From the NCBI GenBank assembly GCA_021806765.1, contig JAJZQR010000105.1, forward strand, positions 1 to 16,444: 16,444 bases of DNA, in the 5' to 3' direction. The notes beneath the pieces are model-generated. The model was not told the origin of the DNA and did no database searches. It was given only the letters and a program-made list of their open reading frames with translations. This stretch comes from Chloroflexota bacterium. Lineage in GTDB: Bacteria; Chloroflexota; UBA6077. This document shows positions 6,256 to 12,696 of the stretch, in pieces (the stretch's first letter is position 1; each line of letters begins with the position of its first letter). The position numbers and the translations under genes were made by a program.

Positions 6256-6615
6256 ATGCCTCGCCCGCTGGTCGAGTCCTTCCGCGATGCCTTTCGGGGC
6301 ATCTTCCACGTATTCCGGACTCAACGCAATGCCAGGATTCATTCGGCAATCACCCTGGTGGTCGTGGGGGCTGGATTGTGGCTCCAGCTGGGGTCTCTGG
6401 AGTGGGTGATCCTGGTGCTGACCATCTCCCTGGTCCTGGCGATGGAGATGGTCAACACCGCCCTGGAGGCGCTGGCCGACGCCACCGTCACCAGCTACCA
6501 CCCCTTGATTAAGGTAGCCAAGGATGTGGCGGCTGGAGCCGTTCTGGTGACGGCGATGGGGGCGGTGGCGGTGGGGCTGCTGGTGTTCATACCGAAGCTG
6601 CTGGGGATCCAGTGA
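6256..6615 (+). CDS. dgkA: DgkA-type lipid kinase (diacylglycerol or undecaprenol kinase)
   Basis: DgkA enzymes are small trimeric membrane kinases that phosphorylate diacylglycerol in Proteobacteria or undecaprenol in Gram-positive bacteria. This protein has 119 residues, three hydrophobic helices (about 31-47, 50-66, 91-112) and the family core EMVNTALEALAD (E64, N67, E71, D75) followed by KDVAAGAVL. The N-terminal RNARIH segment is also typical. Its place after pgpH and ybeY mirrors the Gram-positive order, so undecaprenol kinase activity is the better guess. ATG 6256 has only a weak AGGA upstream. Inverted copies of a 33-bp hairpin element flank the gene. The next gene, fabH, is convergent. 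Confidence 0.93.
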   Translation: MPRPLVESFRDAFRGIFHVFRTQRNARIHSAITLVVVGAGLWLQLGSLEWVILVLTISLVLAMEMVNTALEALADATVTSYHPLIKVAKDVAAGAVLVTAMGAVAVGLLVFIPKLLGIQ

Positions 6616-6651
6616 TGGTTGTGAGGGCTGCATGGAAGCTCGGTGGAACAG

Positions 6652-6684
6652 CCCTCACCCCGACCCTCTCCCAAAGGGAGAGGG
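6652..6684 (-). repeat. 33-bp REP-like hairpin element, inverted copy 2; possible shared terminator
   Basis: CCCTCTCCC (6664-6672), loop AAA and GGGAGAGGG (6676-6684) form a 9-bp stem. The preceding CCCTCACCCCGA completes the inverted match to 6192-6224. It lies between the convergent dgkA and fabH stops, where it could end transcription from both sides. The plus-strand continuation AGTCTTCGTTCT is mildly T-rich. Confidence 0.8.
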
Positions 6685-6694
6685 AGTCTTCGTT

Positions 6695-7687
6695 CTAACC
6701 CTGCCACCGCCAGAGGGCGGAGCCCCAGGTGAGGCCTGCCCCGAAGGCAACGAAGGCCAGGAGGGAGCCAGGCTTTACCTTTCCCTCGTCGATGGCCTCG
6801 CAGAGGGCTACGGGGATGGAGGCTGCGGAGGTGTTGCCGTAGCGATCGACGTTCACGTACACGGCCTCCTCGCCCATGGACAGGCTCTCCCGAGCGGAGT
6901 CGATGATCCGGATGTTCGCCTGGTGGGGTATCAGGAGGTCCACATCCTTGGCCTTCACCCCTGCCTTTTCCAGGCTTTCGTTGAAGACCCGGGGAAGGAT
7001 CCTGGCGGCGAACTTGAACACCTCTCGCCCGTTCATCTTGATGTAGTGCTGTCTCTGCTCCACGGACTCACGGCTGGCGGGGACCCGGCTGCCGCCGGCG
7101 GGGATTATCAGATGCTGGGCCCCCGACCCGTCGGAGCCGAGGACAGAAGAGAGCAGGCCGCCCTCTTGATCTGTAGCACTCAGCACTACCGCTCCGGCGG
7201 CGTCTCCAAACAGCACGCAGGTGGTCCGGTCCGTCCAATCGATCACCCGTGAGAGTGCCTCGGCCCCAATTACCAGGATGTGGCGGTAGGCCCCGGAGAG
7301 AACGAGTTGGCTTCCTGTGACGAGGCCGTAAACGAATCCGGAACAGCCCGCGGCCAGATCGAAGGCGCCGCAATTGGGGGCGCCCAGGGCGTGCTGGACC
7401 AGGGAGGCGGTGGCTGGAAGGCCGGGGTAGTCGGGGGTCAAGGTTGCCAGGATGATCAGGTCGAGGTCCTTCGGGCCGATGCCGGCCTTCTCCATGGCCT
7501 CCTGGGCGGCCGACGTCGCTATAGTTGAGGTGGTCTCCTCCTCGGAAATCACCCGGCGCTCCGAGATCCCGCTCCGGGTCCGGATCCACTCGTCGGAGGT
7601 ATCGACCATCTTCTCCAGGTCGTAGTTGGATAGGATCTGAGAGGGCAGGCACTTTCCCCACCCAGCGATCCGCACGTGTCTGGTCAC
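6695..7687 (-). CDS. fabH: Beta-ketoacyl-ACP synthase III
   Basis: FabH starts fatty-acid synthesis by condensing an acyl-CoA primer with malonyl-ACP. This 330-residue cytoplasmic thiolase-fold enzyme has the complete triad: C115 in LAAGCSGFVYG, H255 in IPHQANIRI and N285 in YGNTSAAS. DTSDEWIRTRSGI near the N-terminus and the C-terminal FVAFGAGLTWGSALWRW are also characteristic. The GTG start at 7687 overlaps the accB stop as GTGA, and GAGGTGAC just upstream is the ribosome binding site, so translation is coupled to accB. It is the last gene of fabF-accB-fabH. Primer choice (acetyl or branched) cannot be read from the sequence. Confidence 0.96.
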   Translation of the reverse strand: MTRHVRIAGWGKCLPSQILSNYDLEKMVDTSDEWIRTRSGISERRVISEEETTSTIATSAAQEAMEKAGIGPKDLDLIILATLTPDYPGLPATASLVQHALGAPNCGAFDLAAGCSGFVYGLVTGSQLVLSGAYRHILVIGAEALSRVIDWTDRTTCVLFGDAAGAVVLSATDQEGGLLSSVLGSDGSGAQHLIIPAGGSRVPASRESVEQRQHYIKMNGREVFKFAARILPRVFNESLEKAGVKAKDVDLLIPHQANIRIIDSARESLSMGEEAVYVNVDRYGNTSAASIPVALCEAIDEGKVKPGSLLAFVAFGAGLTWGSALWRWQG

Positions 7688-8154
7688 GGCGTCACCTCGG
7701 CTTGGTCGTCGCTGGCTTCGATGTCGACCAGCAGGATGGGGTCACCGGCGTGGACGAGTTGACCCTGCTGCACCAGGACTGCCGCCACTCGCCCCCGGCA
7801 GTCGGCAACAACCTCGTTGAACACCTTCATCGTCTCGATTAGCCCTACTACCGTGTCGTGCTCGATCCAATCGCCGGCGGACACGTAGGGCTTGTTGGAG
7901 GGATTGGGGGCAGAATAGAAAACTCCAGTAAGTGGTGCTCCAACTCGGTGCAACCCCTCCCGCTCGGGAGCCGAATCCTCTGGAGTCGACGGTCTGGCCG
8001 GAATGGGGGAGGAGGGTACCGCGCGCAGGGACCGGCGTAGCCTCAGCCGGACGCTGCCCTGGCACACCTCCAACTCGGTCACGTCGGCGGTCGCCATCTG
8101 TTGTATTACCCCTCTAAGGACCGATATCCAGTCGCTCTGTTCGGCCATCTCCAT
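7684..8154 (-). CDS. accB: Acetyl-CoA carboxylase biotin carboxyl carrier protein
   Basis: AccB carries the biotin that shuttles carboxyl groups in malonyl-CoA synthesis. The protein has an N-terminal helix region, a Pro/Ser-rich linker (about 45-65 of this start) and a C-terminal biotinyl domain with APLTGVFYSAPNPSNKPYV and GLIETMKVFNEV. The biotinylated lysine is K110. The usual EAMK is ETMK here. An upstream in-frame GTG at 8205 would start the protein inside heptanucleotide repeats, so ATG 8154 (156 residues) is preferred; ATG 8148 is also possible. The ribosome binding site is weak. It lies between fabF (70-bp gap) and fabH (4-bp overlap). No accC is in the window. Confidence 0.93.
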   Translation of the reverse strand: MEMAEQSDWISVLRGVIQQMATADVTELEVCQGSVRLRLRRSLRAVPSSPIPARPSTPEDSAPEREGLHRVGAPLTGVFYSAPNPSNKPYVSAGDWIEHDTVVGLIETMKVFNEVVADCRGRVAAVLVQQGQLVHAGDPILLVDIEASDDQAEVTP

Positions 8155-8158
8155 ACCT

Positions 8159-8214
8159 GGTTCTGGGTTCTGAGTTCTGTGCTTCGGTTCCTCAGCACCT
8201 AGCACCCAGCACTG
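8159..8214. repeat. Block of eight contiguous heptanucleotides in two families
   Basis: Read in 7-bp steps the plus strand gives GGTTCTG, GGTTCTG, AGTTCTG, TGCTTCG, GTTCCTC, AGCACCT, AGCACCC, AGCACTG. Two different triplicated families are joined by two transitional units. The block fills nearly all of the fabF-accB gap. It shares its 7-bp period with 6100-6148. Confidence 0.8.
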
Positions 8215-8223
8215 GTTTGTTGC

Positions 8224-9465
8224 TTAACTCTCGAAGGCAGTGAATAGCAGGGTGGCGTTGTGGCCGCCAAAGCCGAGGGAGTTGGACATGGCGGCTCGAA
8301 CTTCGGTCTCCCTAGCCACGTTGGGGACGTAGTCCAGGTCGCACTCGGGGTCGGGATGCTCGTAGTTGATCGTCGGTGGGATCACCGAGTGAGTAATCGC
8401 CTTGACGCAAACCATCGCCTCCACGGCGCCGGCAGCCCCCAGGAGGTGGCCTGTCATGGACTTGGTGGAGCTGACAGCGACGTCGTAGGCCCGCGGGCCG
8501 AAGAGGTTCCTGATTGCCATGGTCTCCAGCCTGTCGTTGAGCTGAGTAGAGGTGCCGTGGGCGTTGATGTAGTCGATCTCTTCGGGCGCGAGCCCTGCTT
8601 TCTTCAGGGCTATGGTCATGGCTCGCACTGCCCCCTCGCCGCCCTCGGCAGGCGCGGTGATGTGATAGGCGTCGCCGGTGGCCCCGTAACCTTTCATCTC
8701 CGCGTAGATCCTGGCTCCCCTCTCTTGGGCGTGGGTGAGGGACTCCAGGATGAGAACGGCCGCGCCTTCGCCGATCACAAAACCGTCTCGCTCGGCATCG
8801 AAGGGGCGGCTCGCCCGCTGGGGTTCGTCGTTGCGGGTGGAGAGGGTTCGCGGGGCGGTGAACCCGGCCACCCCGATGGGGACGATGGGCGCCTCGCTGC
8901 CGCCCGCGAGCACGGCGCTGGCATCACCCCGGCGGATCACCTCGAAGGCTTCCCCGATGGAGTGGGCGCTGGTGGCGCAGGCAGAGACCACTGAGAAGTT
9001 GGGGCCTTTGGCTCCCGTGTGGATGGCTACCTGTCCGGCAACCATGTCTACGATCATCATGGGAACCAGGAAGGGACTTACCCGATCGGGTCCCCGGCTC
9101 TCCAGCACCTTCGCCTGCTCTATCAGGGTGGCGAGGCCGCCGATGCCGGAACCCATCAGGACTCCGACTGAGTTGGCGTTGGACTCATCGATCTTGAGGC
9201 CGGAGTCTCGTACCGCCTCCTTAGCCGCCGCAATGGCCAGCTGAACGAAGCGGTCCATGCGGCGGGCTTCCTTGGCGCCCACGGCTGCCGCGGGATCGAA
9301 GCCCTTGACCTCGGCGGCGATGCGGGTAGGAAAGGCTGAGGCATCGAAAGCCTTTATGGTGTCGATGCCCGATCTTCCGGCTACCAGCGCGGCCCAACTG
9401 CTCTCTACATCGTTGCCAAGGGGCGTGACAGCCCCCAATCCGGTGACCACAACGCGCTCGGTCAA
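8224..9465 (-). CDS. fabF: Beta-ketoacyl-ACP synthase II
   Basis: FabF elongates acyl-ACP by condensation with malonyl-ACP. This 413-residue protein has the Cys-His-His site: C163 in [10 protein letters not shown]303 in [11 protein letters not shown] and H340 in [25 protein letters not shown] at the N-terminus and [14 protein letters not shown] at the C-terminus are standard. The motif normally read as STPLND has Q in place of P. The TTG start at 9465 is supported by GAGGTGG 6 nt upstream and by the family N-terminus. It is the first gene of the fabF-accB-fabH unit, with a probable extended -10 promoter at 9522-9527. Cytoplasmic, homodimeric in known relatives. Confidence 0.96.
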   Translation of the reverse strand: MTERVVVTGLGAVTPLGNDVESSWAALVAGRSGIDTIKAFDASAFPTRIAAEVKGFDPAAAVGAKEARRMDRFVQLAIAAAKEAVRDSGLKIDESNANSVGVLMGSGIGGLATLIEQAKVLESRGPDRVSPFLVPMMIVDMVAGQVAIHTGAKGPNFSVVSACATSAHSIGEAFEVIRRGDASAVLAGGSEAPIVPIGVAGFTAPRTLSTRNDEPQRASRPFDAERDGFVIGEGAAVLILESLTHAQERGARIYAEMKGYGATGDAYHITAPAEGGEGAVRAMTIALKKAGLAPEEIDYINAHGTSTQLNDRLETMAIRNLFGPRAYDVAVSSTKSMTGHLLGAAGAVEAMVCVKAITHSVIPPTINYEHPDPECDLDYVPNVARETEVRAAMSNSLGFGGHNATLLFTAFES

Positions 9466-9802
9466 CTCGAACCACCTCGGAGACAGTGTGAGGAGGGTGA
9501 ATCATCAGGGTGCGGTCGCAGAGTATACCACAGCAGGCACCCGCCGAAAACCTGAGGCAGCGGTCGAAAACGGTGTGTGGGACGAGTTCTACGACTTTGG
9601 GCATGCCCTTTGCCGATATGTCCGACTCGGATAAAGGAGGGTCAGGGTAGCCGGTAGGTTGGCGGCGTGCGGAACAGTTGGTTGTCCCGCCAGGATGTGT
9701 CTGGGGCCGAAGGGGGCCAGGTTACGCTGAGGTCAACAGTAGAGTCTGCTGTGGCGAGGCTGGGATCAGTCCAGCGGACTGGCACAGTAAAGGGGCTGAA
9801 AC
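9466..9802. other. 337-bp divergent intergenic region between fabF and the GH130 gene
   Basis: This stretch holds a probable fabF promoter (9522-9550), a direct repeat of CGAAAAC at 9545-9551 and 9565-9571, a 10-bp palindrome GGGCATGCCC (9599-9608) and a small stem CAGTCC/GGACTG (9767-9781) just before the GH130 ribosome binding site. I see no convincing gene, RNA or clear plus-strand promoter. Confidence 0.7.
9522..9550 (-). promoter_or_regulatory. Probable promoter for fabF-accB-fabH
   Basis: On the minus strand, TGGTATACT gives an extended -10 (TATACT at 9522-9527). At 17-nt spacing the -35 position (9545-9550) reads TTTTCG, which is weak. A start near 9515 leaves a leader of about 50 nt. 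The CGAAAAC direct repeat overlaps the -35, a plausible regulator site. Confidence 0.45.
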
Positions 9803-10789
9803 ATGAGGCAGGTCACGGATTGTGATCCGTTCGTTCGTTATGGGTCTCGGCCGCTGATTACTCCTGAAAACCTGCCCTTCAAGGCGGATGCCGTGCTGAA
9901 TCCGGGGGTTGCAGAAGTTGATGGGGAGGTGGTGCTGCTCTTACGGGTTGAGGACCGGCGGGGCCTTTCGCAGATCCACGTCGCCAGGAGTGCCAATGGG
10001 ATAGACGGCTGGCGCATAGAGAAGAAGCCACTGCTCAGCCCTGGATTGCCCCAATTCCCCTTCGAGGAGTGGGGATGCGAGGATGCACGGGTGACTCAGA
10101 TAGAGCCCCACAGGTGGCTCATCGCCTACACAGCCTGCTCTCGCCACGGCCCGGCCGTGGCGCTCGCCAGCACTAAGGACTTCGTGGCGGTCGATCGCCT
10201 TGGTGTGGTCTTTTCGCCCATCAACAAGGATGCGGCCGTGTTCCCGCAGACCTTCGACGGCCTTTGGATCATGCTTCATCGTCCGTCGACGGGGGGAGAG
10301 GAGCACATCTGGCATGCCTCTTCCCTGGAGCTGACCCACTGGAGCCAGCCCGGCATCTTGCTGGCTCAGCGGGGTGGCCCCTGGTGGGACGGGATGCGGA
10401 TTGGTGTCGGGGCGCCCCCTATCCGTACCGACGGAGGGTGGTTGCTGGTCTATCACGGCGCCAAGGAGATGGGTGTCCGCCCCGTATACCGGTTGGGGCT
10501 TGCCCTGCTGGACCTGCACGACCCCCGCAAGGTGCTGGCGCGGGCCTCAGAGTGGGTGTTTGCCGCGGAGGCCGACTACGAGTTGCGGGGCCTGGTACCT
10601 AACGTCGTTTACACCTGCGGTGCCCTGTGTCGAGGTGATGAGGTCTGGATGTACTACGGAGCGGCCGACACGGTGGTTGCGCTGGCCACGGCCAGGGTAT
10701 CCGACCTTCTGGCCTTCGTTCAGGAGCGCGATTTCGTGGTGAGTGCCAAGTCGCGGAGCAGGCAGGCTGCCCTGGTCTCGAGCCGTTGA
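9803..10789 (+). CDS. Glycoside hydrolase family 130 protein (mannoside phosphorylase family)
   Basis: GH130 enzymes are five-bladed beta-propellers that phosphorolyse, or in some clades hydrolyse, beta-mannosides. This 328-residue protein has LNPGVAEVDG (32-41), RVEDRRG, WGCEDARVT with the likely proton-donor D94, KDAAVFP (142-148), WLLVYHGAKE and YYGAADT near the C-terminus. There is no signal peptide, so it acts in the cytoplasm. ATG 9803 follows AAAGGGG with about 7-nt spacing. Linkage specificity (beta-1,2 or beta-1,4 mannosides) and phosphorylase versus hydrolase activity cannot be decided here. No sugar transporter or other carbohydrate enzyme lies nearby. The next gene is convergent with a 12-bp gap. 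Confidence 0.9.
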   Translation: MRQVTDCDPFVRYGSRPLITPENLPFKADAVLNPGVAEVDGEVVLLLRVEDRRGLSQIHVARSANGIDGWRIEKKPLLSPGLPQFPFEEWGCEDARVTQIEPHRWLIAYTACSRHGPAVALASTKDFVAVDRLGVVFSPINKDAAVFPQTFDGLWIMLHRPSTGGEEHIWHASSLELTHWSQPGILLAQRGGPWWDGMRIGVGAPPIRTDGGWLLVYHGAKEMGVRPVYRLGLALLDLHDPRKVLARASEWVFAAEADYELRGLVPNVVYTCGALCRGDEVWMYYGAADTVVALATARVSDLLAFVQERDFVVSAKSRSRQAALVSSR

Positions 10790-10801
10790 GGCGGCTTCGC
10801 C

Positions 10802-11329
10802 CTAGACCAGATCTTTGATGAGATAAACGCAGATCTCGATGCGCAACTGGTGACGGCCCAGGCCGTCCACGTAAAACACCCGGTGTGGGTACCGGCCATA
10901 TCCTGAGTCCCGGTATCCCCGACGCAAGTAGAGGGCGTGAGCCCGCGGGTTGTCGATGCCGACGCCCAGCCCTATTCTGCGATACCCCCGTTGCCGGGCA
11001 AGATCCTCGGCGGTTGCGAGCAGTTGAGACCCGATGCCTTTCGATCTCAGCTTGGGAGTCACAAACAGATCCTCGACGTCCGGGCAATCCGGCAGATGGG
11101 AGGCTACCGGCTCGTCCTCGGTACCGTTCCACTTCAGCAGCCCATGGCCGATGGGCATGCCGTTCTGCCACGCCACCAGATAGACTACCCGACCCTGTTG
11201 CTGCAGGGCGAAACGGTCCCGATGCTTTTCGGGCGGAGTGGAGGAGGGCAGCAGCCGTTCGAGAAGGCCGATCTCTGCCTCGGCCAGGGGCCTGATCTCC
11301 ACCTTTACCGGGGTTTGGGCTACTTTCAT
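10802..11329 (-). CDS. GNAT-family N-acetyltransferase
   Basis: This 175-residue protein has the GNAT acetyl-CoA site: DLFVTPKLRSKGIGSQLL (88-104) with RSKGIG as the pyrophosphate-binding loop, followed by GIDNPRAHALYLRRGYR (124-140), the usual motif B. IGLLERLLP and VVYLVAWQNGMPIGHGLLKW form the N-terminal half. The acceptor is unknown. ATG 11329 has a modest GGAAAG 5 nt upstream. It lies 60 bp downstream of the Ca2+/H+ exchanger on the same strand, so the two may be co-transcribed. A functional link is not evident. Confidence 0.9.
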   Translation of the reverse strand: MKVAQTPVKVEIRPLAEAEIGLLERLLPSSTPPEKHRDRFALQQQGRVVYLVAWQNGMPIGHGLLKWNGTEDEPVASHLPDCPDVEDLFVTPKLRSKGIGSQLLATAEDLARQRGYRRIGLGVGIDNPRAHALYLRRGYRDSGYGRYPHRVFYVDGLGRHQLRIEICVYLIKDLV

Positions 11330-11389
11330 CTGTGCTTTCCGTTCTCTCTGGTGCGAAGAACCATAGCCCTTCGTGAACAGGCCTGACGG

Positions 11390-12508
11390 CTAGGGTGCCG
11401 GGAGGAAGTAGAAGACTAATACCAACACCAGGTAGACGGCGACGAGCTGCAATCCTTCGAACCAGTTGGACTCCCCATCCAGTACCACGAAAGCCAGGGC
11501 GATCACCGAGAGACCTATGCCGGCGATCTCCAGGCTGTTGAAGACCAGCGACATCGGCTGGCCGAAGGCGAAGGATGCAAAGACCAGGATTGGAGCCACG
11601 AACAGCGCTACCTGGGCGCTGGAGCCGATGGCGATGGTGACCGCCGTTTCCATGCGGTTCCTCATAGCCAAGAGCACGGCCGCCGAGTGCTCCGCCGCGT
11701 TTCCCACTATGGCTACCACCACTACGCCAACGAAGAATTCAGTCATCCCCAGAGCCGCCGTGGCCGTCGATATGCTGCCTACCAGCAGTTCCGACTCGAT
11801 GGCGACTATGCCCGTGGCGACGGCCAGGATCACGATGGACTGTGAAAGGCTCAGTCGAGGCGCGCGGCGCTCTTCAGGCATCGAGGTCAACAGCGCCCGG
11901 TGGGTCCGCAGGGAGAAGACCAGGCTCCCCAGGTAGGTCAGGATGAGGACGGTCGCCACCAGCAGGCTGAGCAGGTCGAAAGCGGGCGCTCTCGGCTCCA
12001 GGGTGCCGAACACGGCTAGATCCAGCACCGCCGGCATCACCAGGGCGATTGTCCCCAGGAACAGCATGGCGATGCTCGCCCCCGCGTGGGTTCGATTGAA
12101 GGTTTGCCGCTCCCGCCCCCAGCCGCCCAGCAGCATGCTGAGCCCTAGCACCAGCAGCATATTGCCGATGATGCTGCCGCTGATGGATGCCTTAACCACC
12201 TCCTGCAGGCCCGCTCGGAGCGCCAGGAGGCCAATGATCAGCTCCGTGGCGTTCCCCAGGGTGGCGTTGAGGATCCCCCCGGGGCCCTGGCCCACCCAGT
12301 GAACCAGCTCTTCGGTGGCTTCGCCGATCAATCCTGCCAGGGGGATGATGGCGATGGCCGAGGTCACGAAGATCCACAGCTGGGGCAGCCCCGACAGGTA
12401 AACGGCCCAGCTCACCGGCACCAGCAGCAGGAGCCAGTAGAACCAGTTCCCCTGCAGGAAGCCAGTGATAGCCGCTAGCCAAGCTCTGAGTCTCGGTCCC
12501 ACCGGCAT
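11390..12508 (-). CDS. Ca2+/H+ antiporter, CaCA family (Cax type)
   Basis: Cax exchangers expel calcium from the cytoplasm using the proton gradient. From ATG 12508 the protein has 372 residues and about 11 hydrophobic helices, in two halves joined by an acidic/basic loop near 200-220. The paired signature helices are visible: GGILNATLGNATELIIG (78-93) and VAIVGNAAEHSAAVLL (265-280), with acidic residues E89 and E273 in the ion path. An upstream in-frame extension to 12739 overlaps the divergent kinase gene and is not membrane-like, so the shorter start is preferred. ATG 12568 is an alternative. The ribosome binding site is weak at both. Divergent to the histidine kinase; the GNAT gene follows. 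Confidence 0.9.
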   Translation of the reverse strand: MPVGPRLRAWLAAITGFLQGNWFYWLLLLVPVSWAVYLSGLPQLWIFVTSAIAIIPLAGLIGEATEELVHWVGQGPGGILNATLGNATELIIGLLALRAGLQEVVKASISGSIIGNMLLVLGLSMLLGGWGRERQTFNRTHAGASIAMLFLGTIALVMPAVLDLAVFGTLEPRAPAFDLLSLLVATVLILTYLGSLVFSLRTHRALLTSMPEERRAPRLSLSQSIVILAVATGIVAIESELLVGSISTATAALGMTEFFVGVVVVAIVGNAAEHSAAVLLAMRNRMETAVTIAIGSSAQVALFVAPILVFASFAFGQPMSLVFNSLEIAGIGLSVIALAFVVLDGESNWFEGLQLVAVYLVLVLVFYFLPAP

Positions 12509-12696
12509 TATCCCCGCATCGCCAGCGTAACGTCGCGCCGCACCAGGGTACCGGGACGCAAGAAGCATGCTCCCGTTTCCATCCCCTCGCTTCTTGAGGA
12601 AGGCGGGCAGGAGAGGAGGCCGGCAGGTGATGCAGCAGGCGAGGGGGATCGGTTGGGCGCCGCCGTGATTGGCTGAGACTGCTATTGGAGTTGACG

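Noticed and set aside
6192..6684. Insertion sequence or composite element around dgkA
   Set aside because: Inverted repeats are present but there is no transposase and no target-site duplication was seen. dgkA belongs to the normal neighbourhood of ybeY.
9257..9634. Plus-strand frame over the fabF promoter region
   Set aside because: Most of it is antisense to fabF and the rest is promoter sequence. No ribosome binding site or family similarity was seen.
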